Origin: a virus
DNA: 39,195 nucleotides
Direction: 5' to 3' (one strand)
Virus record (IMG/VR): IMGVR_UViG_3300029319_000148
Coordinates: 1 to 39,195 of that record
The notes under the pieces are model-generated. The model worked only from the letters and a program-made list of their open reading frames with translations. It made no database searches and was not told the origin of the DNA. Numbering within the stretch: position 1 is the stretch's first letter; each line of letters opens with the position of its first letter. Shown here piece by piece: positions 15,863 through 24,800 of this stretch. The translations under genes were made by a program, and so were the position numbers.

Positions 15863-18800
15863 TTAATCCTGATCCTCATCTAAAGTGTAAAATACAGAGT
15901 ATGGAGTGGTGGTAGGGTCAGATCTGGTTGAAATAAAGCCTCCCAGACCGCTAGTCATCGCAGAATATATCCTCACCATATTCCAATAATGCACACTATT
16001 ATTTAGTGTTCCTGTAGCTCCAGCCTCAGTTACTGCTTCCTTAACAAACTGCTTTAATATATATTTAGGGACCAAATAATCAATAGCAGCATTTCCCGTC
16101 GTAGTATCTCTGTATGCCTTCCACGCCTCTGGAATATAATCTTCTAACTCATACTTATCTACGGAGGAAAAGTTTAAGTCTTGTGTGTGGTATAGCTCTT
16201 CTAAAAATCTTCCATAACCATCATCCTGCTGATATTCGTCAGCAGCCTCCTCAGTCACTCCATTGCCTGCGGGTCTAAGTATTTTCCAAACTCCTGCACT
16301 TGCATCAGGAATTTTATCATATACGACTGTTCCTGTGTGCCCGTTAGCTTTTAAGGCTTGACGAACTGTAAACCCGTAAGAATTAGTAGGACCCTCTAAA
16401 TACCCCTCAAACCATGTAGGCTTTAAGCGAACAGACATGGTTCGTCTAATCCTTCTAGGCACTACGGGATCTCCTGGAGAAGGTATATCATCATTTGTTG
16501 AATTTGAATCTGCGCCTAACACCGCCCCATTATTTAAATTTAATAATTTTACTCGGTTCTCTGTATCTCTTCCAGCCCAACCTGTGAATGACCCCCACCT
16601 TCTATTGCTGCCCACAGAGTTACCTAAGGGAAAGAATATTTCTCCATAAGAAAACTGCCTACCGTGATTAGAAGCATCCACGCTACCTGTCAACACAGGA
16701 TAAAATGATTTAGAATCACTAGGTACTTGCGTATCTTGGACTGCATCTACACCTCCCCCAATGTGAACCACGGTAGCCAAAAGGTCAACTAAATCAATCA
16801 TAGCTTCCGTCGATGCCCCAGATACTACAGGCGTCGAGGATCCCCCATAGGCAACAAAAGGCACAAGTAATCCTGTGTCATACAAAGATGCCTTAAACTG
16901 ATTTGCAGAATCATTTTCCCCGCCCCGCCTAACAGCCGAGGGGCTTAGACTACTAGCATACCAATCTAGGTTTAATAAGTTATCATAGGTAGGACCTAAA
17001 CCTCCAGAAGCGGCTGATTCGTGAGCAGGAGCAACACTCGAAGAAGTACCCAACCCTAGCGTTCCAGAGCAGAATGCTCCACGCCTAGCAAAATCAGTAG
17101 AAACGGACCCATTATCGGAAGTTACGATAAAGATCGTTCTCGATCTTCTATCGTGATCCAAGCCCTCCATAAAAGAACTTAAAGACGAATCAAAGTTCTC
17201 CATCTGTGCATTAACATTAATCCAAGTAGCTGATGCATTTCCAGGGGATGCCGATAGGGATGCAACCTGTTGATGGTTATCATTGTAATATGGGTTATGC
17301 ACCATGGAGCTTGGGGGATATGTATAGGGCGTGTGGGGGGCATGAGTTGTAACATACATGAAGAAAGGCTCAGGGCAGTTAACAGTATCGTTGAAATGAG
17401 AACTCGCCTCAGAAAATAAGAAATTTGTTGCAAACGAACTTGCAGCACCTTGGGCGTAAGGCTCGCCTGAAGCGGTTTGGCTTAATGCCATATAGCCTGT
17501 ATCAGAAACAGTTAAGACTTCGTTTTTTCCTCGCGTATTAGTCCCAGACAATGCGAAGAAGTTAACATAGCCCATGCCGTTTCCATTTTGTCCATTACCA
17601 AAGTGAGGCCATCCAGCCTCATCCTCACCTTCAGCTAAGTTTTTCCAGGTATTGCTTGAAGTTTCAAATCCTGGTCTAGGGCCAGTGTTTAAGTTACCCC
17701 AGGTTGCAACATAATGATCCCACTTACCTACACTGGATACATGCCCCCAAGACTCCCCGAACTTCTTTCCTGGTCCATCTTGAGAGACCTCGGTAGCACC
17801 TTGAACAAAAGAGGTTGAAGTAAAGTTACCTTCCACAAAAATTTCTGCCTCAGCGTGCGCTGGGTAATAGGTTACTGCTGTGTTACCGTCTTCGCCTCCC
17901 ATTTGCTGAGTAAAATATAGAATCCTATTAAATCCGCCTGTTTGTCCCGCTGGTTGAGAGCTTTGCCTTACACGCATTCTATAGCCAAAAGAGTCTTGTG
18001 ATGGATACTGAGTGTAGTGATCATACTCATATGGCAAGGCTCTATAGTCTTTCCACTCAAATAAATTAAAATCCTCTATAACATCGTTTGTAAGAATATA
18101 CCTAGGTGAAGCATAAGAACCAAAGCCGAATTTTATTGCCTCTGCAAGTTTCTTTTGGATATTCGCAGCCGCTTCTTCAGAAGTGCTCCCTAGTGTAGGT
18201 AAGAATTCAGAAGTTCCATCGCCGTCTACCCAATAAGGAATCACCACCTGATCTGCGTCAGTATCATAACCTGAGATCCATTGCCTTTGTGCAGTAGCCC
18301 CAGGAATATTTTGCATTGTATACCCCTTGTATGCAAAATGGATGTCAGTAGGAGTTGAAGAATTGCCATCAATTTTCAAAAACCTAAATACTAAAGATAA
18401 ATTATCAGGATCTTGACCTTGGCTTTGATAAATGGTTCCATCAGTATCAGTCCAAGTTGTATTAGCCCCTCCCCCAAACTTCAACGAAATCATTTTTAAG
18501 CCCGATCCATCAAGAGAATTAACTAAGGTCTGAGCAGCGGTGTCTGTACTAGTTGGCTGAAGCAAAAGAGCGGCCCTAGCGTTGGCTAAAGTAATTACAT
18601 CATCTTCCTCAGAATAGATAACCTCATCTTCCCAATTGGCTAAGTGCCATTTGCCAAAGAAGGATGTATGGTATCCTATTTCCTTTAAGTACTCCGCAAA
18701 AACTTTTTGTTTTGCGATTGTGTTTGGCTGACCTAGAGCATCTCTAACGGCATCGCTCAGAAGGGCGTAATCACCGTCCTGATAAAGCTGACTCCCTTCA

Positions 18801-19930
18801 GCGTCTAAAACTGTGCTGGAGCACTGCTGAAACTCATACTCAACATTGAATGCGGCAAGTCCCCCTCTGGTAGAGCGGAGAGTTTTCTTAGCTTGTTGGC
18901 CCACGGTCCCATCGCCTGTAACTTTGCCATATCCTGGTCCCCAAACAGGTGGGAGTATATTGCCATTTTCATCTTGCCCTGTGGACTTACAACTAAAGTT
19001 GTACTTTCCTGCCATAATAGTTGATCGGGTAGGACTGCACATAGGCATTGCTCTTGCATTATAAAATAACATCCCTGAAGAGGCTAGAGCACTTAGAGTT
19101 GGCGTATGTGGGTAAATACCACACCCATCAGGATGATCTAATTGGCTGAATGGATTAGCGTTTGGATAACCCGCGCTGGACAAATCGAAAGCATTTTTAT
19201 TATTATACAGACCTAAGTACTCAAAGCCTACATCGTCAAGCATAATAAAAACAACATTATACTGAGTTCCTGGGGGACCTCCACCCTCCCCTCCTGCAAC
19301 AATGGATTCAGAACCCTTATCACCATCAATAAATTGTATTTGCCAATCAACGACTAAGGAAAAATCACTGCTTTTTGTGATCGCCTCATCGCTAGGAAAT
19401 TGTTTATATGCCAAGAGTAAGGACTTGTCGGTGCCCCTGGAACCACTTGGGTTTTTAGAAAACAAACCGAACTCAGAAATAGTGTAGCCATTCCCCATAC
19501 TTTCAGGAAGTTCAAGCCTGAAATGAACAACATTATCAATGACCTTACTGCTATAGTGATTTGATAAAGAGACAAAAGACTCTCTTGTTACTCTTTCCTC
19601 GATCACAGGCGAAAAATTTGTAGCGTGTAGTTTGTTTAAGTTATGTGTGGTAACCAAAAACTCAGCGTTCTCTCCATACTGCTCCTCGGAAAAAGGAGCA
19701 TCGAGATTTGAAATAAACCTATTATCAAAGGAGTCTGCGTCAGTGGTTAAGTGCCCACCCCCTACCTGAAAGTATCCAATAATATGATCAGAAATTTTTG
19801 AGGAGCCTGTATCAGTAAAGATATTTGCAACACTAACACCTAAAGAATCGGTTAAGATATTATGATCTTTACAGAGGGTCTCTTTTCTACCATCTGTATA
19901 AACTTTACTAATTTCAACAAAACCTTTCAT
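15863..19930 (-). CDS. Tail-anchored sulfatase (formylglycine-type)
   Basis: A 1355-aa fusion. Residues 1-203 are the anchor domain shared with both neighbouring genes. A Gly-rich linker (213-220, GGEGGGPP) leads to a sulfatase of the alkaline-phosphatase superfamily: NVVFIMLDD (225-233, metal-binding Asp pair), CSPTR (298-302, Cys298 to be oxidised to formylglycine), GKWH (426-429), HAPHTP (863-868) and SDNG (938-941, metal-binding Asp-Asn), then K1013 in KASLYDTGLLVPF. All key positions are intact. About 320 residues (437-760) are inserted between GKWH and the later histidine, including a LamG-like stretch near 725-750. The C-terminal subdomain (1215-1260) resembles that of bacterial sulfatases. 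Substrate is probably a sulfated polysaccharide. Cys298 needs host FGE or anSME. Expression is coupled to the 638-aa gene by an ATGA overlap, with GGAG upstream. Confidence 0.93.
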   Translation of the reverse strand: MKGFVEISKVYTDGRKETLCKDHNILTDSLGVSVANIFTDTGSSKISDHIIGYFQVGGGHLTTDADSFDNRFISNLDAPFSEEQYGENAEFLVTTHNLNKLHATNFSPVIEERVTRESFVSLSNHYSSKVIDNVVHFRLELPESMGNGYTISEFGLFSKNPSGSRGTDKSLLLAYKQFPSDEAITKSSDFSLVVDWQIQFIDGDKGSESIVAGGEGGGPPGTQYNVVFIMLDDVGFEYLGLYNNKNAFDLSSAGYPNANPFSQLDHPDGCGIYPHTPTLSALASSGMLFYNARAMPMCSPTRSTIMAGKYNFSCKSTGQDENGNILPPVWGPGYGKVTGDGTVGQQAKKTLRSTRGGLAAFNVEYEFQQCSSTVLDAEGSQLYQDGDYALLSDAVRDALGQPNTIAKQKVFAEYLKEIGYHTSFFGKWHLANWEDEVIYSEEDDVITLANARAALLLQPTSTDTAAQTLVNSLDGSGLKMISLKFGGGANTTWTDTDGTIYQSQGQDPDNLSLVFRFLKIDGNSSTPTDIHFAYKGYTMQNIPGATAQRQWISGYDTDADQVVIPYWVDGDGTSEFLPTLGSTSEEAAANIQKKLAEAIKFGFGSYASPRYILTNDVIEDFNLFEWKDYRALPYEYDHYTQYPSQDSFGYRMRVRQSSQPAGQTGGFNRILYFTQQMGGEDGNTAVTYYPAHAEAEIFVEGNFTSTSFVQGATEVSQDGPGKKFGESWGHVSSVGKWDHYVATWGNLNTGPRPGFETSSNTWKNLAEGEDEAGWPHFGNGQNGNGMGYVNFFALSGTNTRGKNEVLTVSDTGYMALSQTASGEPYAQGAASSFATNFLFSEASSHFNDTVNCPEPFFMYVTTHAPHTPYTYPPSSMVHNPYYNDNHQQVASLSASPGNASATWINVNAQMENFDSSLSSFMEGLDHDRRSRTIFIVTSDNGSVSTDFARRGAFCSGTLGLGTSSSVAPAHESAASGGLGPTYDNLLNLDWYASSLSPSAVRRGGENDSANQFKASLYDTGLLVPFVAYGGSSTPVVSGASTEAMIDLVDLLATVVHIGGGVDAVQDTQVPSDSKSFYPVLTGSVDASNHGRQFSYGEIFFPLGNSVGSNRRWGSFTGWAGRDTENRVKLLNLNNGAVLGADSNSTNDDIPSPGDPVVPRRIRRTMSVRLKPTWFEGYLEGPTNSYGFTVRQALKANGHTGTVVYDKIPDASAGVWKILRPAGNGVTEEAADEYQQDDGYGRFLEELYHTQDLNFSSVDKYELEDYIPEAWKAYRDTTTGNAAIDYLVPKYILKQFVKEAVTEAGATGTLNNSVHYWNMVRIYSAMTSGLGGFISTRSDPTTTPYSVFYTLDEDQD

Positions 19931-21843
19931 ATAAATTTAATTCTCCACACAAGAGTTAGATCCTGATATTTAAAGCACCCAGGTTCATTACTATGGTCTT
20001 TTATTGCAGCTAAATTTTTCGTAAAATTCTTTTCCGCAAACAACTTATATACTAGTCTATTATAGCCAGAGCTAAATCTTAAAGGGAAGGTTGGAGGTAT
20101 TTTAGGTATCCCATGAGGATCACGATCAGAGAGAGTCTTCTCTAAATCAATTGTCCATAAACCACACTTGTATAAACCACCATACATATTAGCCAAACCC
20201 AAATCACCCGAAGAGATAGTGCAAATGTACATAACCTCTCCTGTAGATGAAAAATCCGACAGTGCCGATACAATCATACCTGAGGCTGGATCTGCGCCCT
20301 CACCACCTTCCAAGGGTGCCGAAATTGAGCTTGGGTAGATGGGAAAGTCTCCTGTCGTAGAGGAGGGAGCATAAGCTCTAATGAAACCATTCTCATCCAT
20401 GGATCGAATGGCGGAAGAGTTAAAGAAGTTATTACCAAATGTTGCATTTGTGGAATTTGGATATGCCCCGCTAATCTCAACATAATCACTAAGCTTATCA
20501 ATGTTTGATATGGAATTTAATATCGCAAAATTCGTTCCACTTGTATGCGGATAACAACCTAAAAACAAATCGCCATTTATACCACCCTCATCAAAAGTCG
20601 GAGTTAATCCAGCTACACGCTTAAATTCAGAAGCCCCATACCTCTCTTCTAATTGCCAGCCATACATTTCAAGGGGGGCCATTTGCCCTCCTGCGCCTAG
20701 GAATTTACACTGGGCTCTCATCGAATGCGTGTTCTTTGTTGCAGCGTCAGTTCCCAAACCAGGAAGAACTAACTCAAATCTATACCACCCTGCGGACCCG
20801 TCTGCTCCAGAGGCAGGTGTTATGTAGGCGTCCGCTCCATTTGGAGTGCTTACTAAATTTCCTACTGTACCCAAAACCGCGCTGGGGGAACCAAACTCCA
20901 AAGTCTGTTGGTCAAAATAGGAAATGCCCACTGAATGATTTTTTGATCCTGTAGTATCTCTTAAATTAATTATGATAGAAGAAGTGGTTCCACTAGCACC
21001 TACAGGTTGTTTTGCATAAAAACTTAAAGTGTGATCTACATTATGGTGAAACTGAGTTCTATGCTCAGGAACTAAATGTAGCAGTTGCTTATTGTTTACA
21101 GCACTTACTAAAAACGAAGAGGTGCCATAGAAAGGGCCTGTGTTATCGCCCTGTAACTCAATTGAACTAAGCCCCCCTAGAGAAGAGGACCACATCACAT
21201 TATTGCCTAACCTAAAGTCTTGCTCTACGGGAGGGCCATCTGTAAAGGAAAGCAAATTAGGGTTAGTGCCGCACATAATCTTATTAAGATTGTGTCCGTG
21301 GGCGTGAGATCTACCCTGCATCATCCTATCGCCCATTTTGTGCGCCTGACCTGAAACATAATCAATCGCCGTCATCGTATTAGGTTCTAGTTGTGTGTCA
21401 TTAGGGTTAGGCGTTGTTCCTGGATCCCGCTTGGGATCATAAGAAGATGTGGTTGAATCAATGTTTTCATTCTCTAATGAAACAGCCCTAATTACATTGT
21501 CATACTTAACGGCTGATACATACTTCGCATACTCAGGAAGTGCAGAGAAATAAACTGTTTCTGAGCCAGTAGGTGGCGACCAAATATAATAAGATGATAC
21601 ATCTCCAGGATGGAAATGCGCGTTTTCTTTATAAGCGTCCGAGCTTTTACCAAAAGAAATAGCTTGTACGGTAAAGTTTGAAGAATCTCCTGGGCCAGTT
21701 GTTACATCTGCAACAGAAGAGGGTAGTGTTAGCATGTCGCAGATTGTTTCACCTGCTCCATTTACAATCAGATTATTTTCAGTATGAATTAACTCCTGTT
21801 CTGGAGTTCCAAACTTTGAATATATTTCTACTACGCCAATCAT
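19927..21843 (-). CDS. Tail adhesin with split anchor domain and inserted glycan-binding-like module (638 aa)
   Basis: The first about 110 residues (GVVEIYSKFG, NNLIVNGAG) and the last about 60 (YKCGLWTIDL, NRLVYKLFAEKNF, YQDLTLVWRIKFI) match the beginning and end of the 192-aa anchor protein, so about 460 residues have been inserted into that domain rather than added at its end. The insert contains a jelly-roll-like module (about 270-400: LSFYAKQPVG, WYRFELVLPGLG, YGWQLEERYG) with the look of carbohydrate-binding modules of the CBM4/9 kind. A similar module is present in the 2214-aa protein upstream. Likely a receptor- or glycan-binding tail component. The start overlaps the 2214-aa gene by 4 bp. 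The domain names are from pattern, not from a search. Confidence 0.75.
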   Translation of the reverse strand: MIGVVEIYSKFGTPEQELIHTENNLIVNGAGETICDMLTLPSSVADVTTGPGDSSNFTVQAISFGKSSDAYKENAHFHPGDVSSYYIWSPPTGSETVYFSALPEYAKYVSAVKYDNVIRAVSLENENIDSTTSSYDPKRDPGTTPNPNDTQLEPNTMTAIDYVSGQAHKMGDRMMQGRSHAHGHNLNKIMCGTNPNLLSFTDGPPVEQDFRLGNNVMWSSSLGGLSSIELQGDNTGPFYGTSSFLVSAVNNKQLLHLVPEHRTQFHHNVDHTLSFYAKQPVGASGTTSSIIINLRDTTGSKNHSVGISYFDQQTLEFGSPSAVLGTVGNLVSTPNGADAYITPASGADGSAGWYRFELVLPGLGTDAATKNTHSMRAQCKFLGAGGQMAPLEMYGWQLEERYGASEFKRVAGLTPTFDEGGINGDLFLGCYPHTSGTNFAILNSISNIDKLSDYVEISGAYPNSTNATFGNNFFNSSAIRSMDENGFIRAYAPSSTTGDFPIYPSSISAPLEGGEGADPASGMIVSALSDFSSTGEVMYICTISSGDLGLANMYGGLYKCGLWTIDLEKTLSDRDPHGIPKIPPTFPLRFSSGYNRLVYKLFAEKNFTKNLAAIKDHSNEPGCFKYQDLTLVWRIKFI

Positions 21844-24800
21844 CCTAAAGTATCCACCCGTGTAAAGTTTTCATAATTTAAAACCTTAGTTCCAATATGT
21901 GGGTTGTCAGGGTTAATAGTGTAATCTAACCTGCTTCCACCACTTGCGGCATGTATTGCAGAAGAATCAAACATTCGTCTTGTATTGAATGCTGTTCCTC
22001 CTACACCTTTACCGATCTTATTAAAGTACCTAAATAAGTGCAACAATTCTTTGGGTTCGACAGGGATAATGCCAGCAACACTTCTTACTAAGTTAGTCCC
22101 AGCGGTTGAGCCTGACACTGTAAGAACCCTATCCAAGCCTAGTTCCAAAGGATAATTGGCAGGCCTCACTAGTCTTTTGTTTATGTCCATGTAAATATCG
22201 CCTGCGTACTGCAAACCACTATTATCATACAATGTAACTTTATTATAAATCTCTGAGTTGAATACCTCATTATTTTCGGCATCTTTCAGGACTGTAAGCT
22301 TTTGCAACCCAGAAACATCTTTATTATAAAGGCTTAAAGAACCTGATAAATCATATACTTTTTTGGGGCCGTTGATCTCATATTGTCTTGCTTCAAATGA
22401 TGGATCTACTACACTACCATTTCCTTCGTATATAATAGCGGGGACTCTTCCTGGGCTATTTTCAAAATCCTCGCTCCATATTCTTGTACCTACTCCCTCT
22501 AAGATCGTCTCTTTTCTTGTAAAGTCTACCAAATCGTCATTAATACCTTCTTTGAGATCGGGTCGAGCATTAACCATATAGCCCCAAGTGTTTAGTCTAC
22601 AAGGACTATGGATTAAGGAATCCCTTTTAGCTATAGCACCCACATTTTGACCTGTAGGTAAATTGTTTGGCAGCCCAGAATCAAAAGTATTATTATAAGC
22701 TTGCAGTGTACAACGAATTCCTAAGTTAGGTTTATTTGCCGAATCTAGCTCTAAAGCGTCATAAGGCATGGTCACCTCCATTCTAAACCAGCGTAAAGTA
22801 TTATCACTATTGGGCACGGCTTGAACAGACACCTCTCTAACTCTTGCAGCAGACGCATCCACTAGAGTATGTCCATTTGTTAATATGGAACTAGTGGCTG
22901 AGTTTTGTGCAAAACCTTCCGCAACAGGAGTTGGAAGCTCAAGAACTAGTCGAGTATACGAGTTTGCTGTACCTATAGGGGAAATGGTTAGTATTGCTGA
23001 ACTAGCATACCCATCTCTTAGCCGTTTTCTCTCGGTATCGTCGTAATTAACAGAAGCTACACCCTCCTCCGAAGTAGCAACCCAAACAGAAAAGGTGTAG
23101 TACTGATCGTCTAGTAAATCCTCTTTCCTTATGTCCCGATAAACTGACATGGGTGGGAATGTAATTCCGTGCCCCTCATCAAGAAATTTTTCGTCAAAGG
23201 AAGGGTCCTCATTCCACATAAATCTCCGCTCTTCATTGTAGTCCTCTAAATCATCTACCTCTGAAAATGCACAATCCTGATTCACTAATTGCCATATAGC
23301 TAGTCCAGAGGTCACCGATCCCATGGGATCTAAAATTGAGGGCAGAAGAGGATCCTCACCTGGAACCCATTCCCAATTTAAGTAATCATCATATGCGGCG
23401 ACTTCTTGAGCGATGTCTCCAGTTTCAACAGCGGTAGACCTCACTCTGCGTGTAGTGAAATCAATCATCGTTGGTGAACCTGGGGATATCCCCCAAGGAA
23501 AGGGAGGGCCTTGGAATAGATCGGGCTGTAAAGCGGGAGGCTCTCCAGGACTTACATAATCTGTCACTTCACCTAAAGCAGCCCAAGTTAAGCCCCCCAC
23601 ACTCCCAGGCTGGTCTTCCTCATTTCTGTAGCAAAAATACTCCTCAAGTGGATGATAGCCTTGTGGGTTGGTGTAACCCCATTGGCTGAAACCGTAAATG
23701 TGGGGTCTGTCATCTGTTGTAATGTTTTGCTGATAGGAATCGTGGCCTGCTCGGGCTAGACCTAAAAGTGTTACCCCCATTGATCTGTCCTGAGTCGCTT
23801 CTTTGGCAATAGGGTGATTACCTAAAAGGTCCCATGCATAGCACCCCCTGCCTGGGCCATCAGCTTCAGGTTCAAACCCAGTTGCAGTTTCATTTTCTCC
23901 AACCTGATATCTATTACCAATGTTTGGGTAGGGTGACCAATCATTAAATGATAAGAAGCCTTTCCTAGCACTCCAGTATTCCTTAAGTAATTCTCGTTTA
24001 TTTGCAATTTTTTCAGAAAACTCTTGACTATAGCCAAAGAATGCAATTGTTTCTAAGTTACTTTGATTAAATCCTTCTTTTAGGTTAGTCCATGTATTAT
24101 TGCAAATTCCACAGAATGGAATCTTCCCATAAGGCAATCCCCTAGTAACCATCTCCACTGGTCCTTGTTGTACAGGTGGAAACTCAAAGTACTTGTGCAT
24201 GTAAACTGCTATCTTATTGTTGCCGTCTGTTATGGGTCCTAAGCTATTCGAAATTGAACCGAACGAATCAGGATCGCGTGGAACCTTTGCATACTGTTTT
24301 GATGTTGGGTTAAAGGCACAACCCCACATTTCAAAATTGTAGGTCATTCCAGGCGAGGTCGCTCTAAAAAGATCAGTGCTAAAATATTCAAAGGACAGGT
24401 CGGCAACACCTTCACTGGCAAAAGATGCAAAGGCAGGCTCACTTCCATCAGGCAATAAAAATCTTGTGGAAGTTACTGATTGCAACTGCTTCGTTACATC
24501 TGGAATAACTCCATCATACGGAATAGCAGCAGCATCGTTTAAGGTTTTATCAACCACACGCAAATCGTCTAGAATAACATAGTTACCTTCTGCGTTATTT
24601 TGTGGAAGAGGAAATACTTCAACTATGTAATTCTGTGTTTTTCCACTAAGATTTGCAAAAGCTCGATGAAGCTGAACACTCCTTCCATTATAAACATCCG
24701 ACTGTGCTCCACTCTTGTAGTATGTGGCATACTCAAAAGGCAAATCAGTTTCACTATTTTTTGTATTGAAATTTATCTTTGCAGTTTGGATATGATCCTT

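Noticed and set aside
15863-19930. Sulfatase as a bacterial gene acquired as a free-standing metabolic gene
   Set aside because: It is fused in frame to a tail anchor domain with paralogues on both sides and coupled by a 4-bp overlap to a tail gene, so it is a virion component and not a separate metabolic gene.
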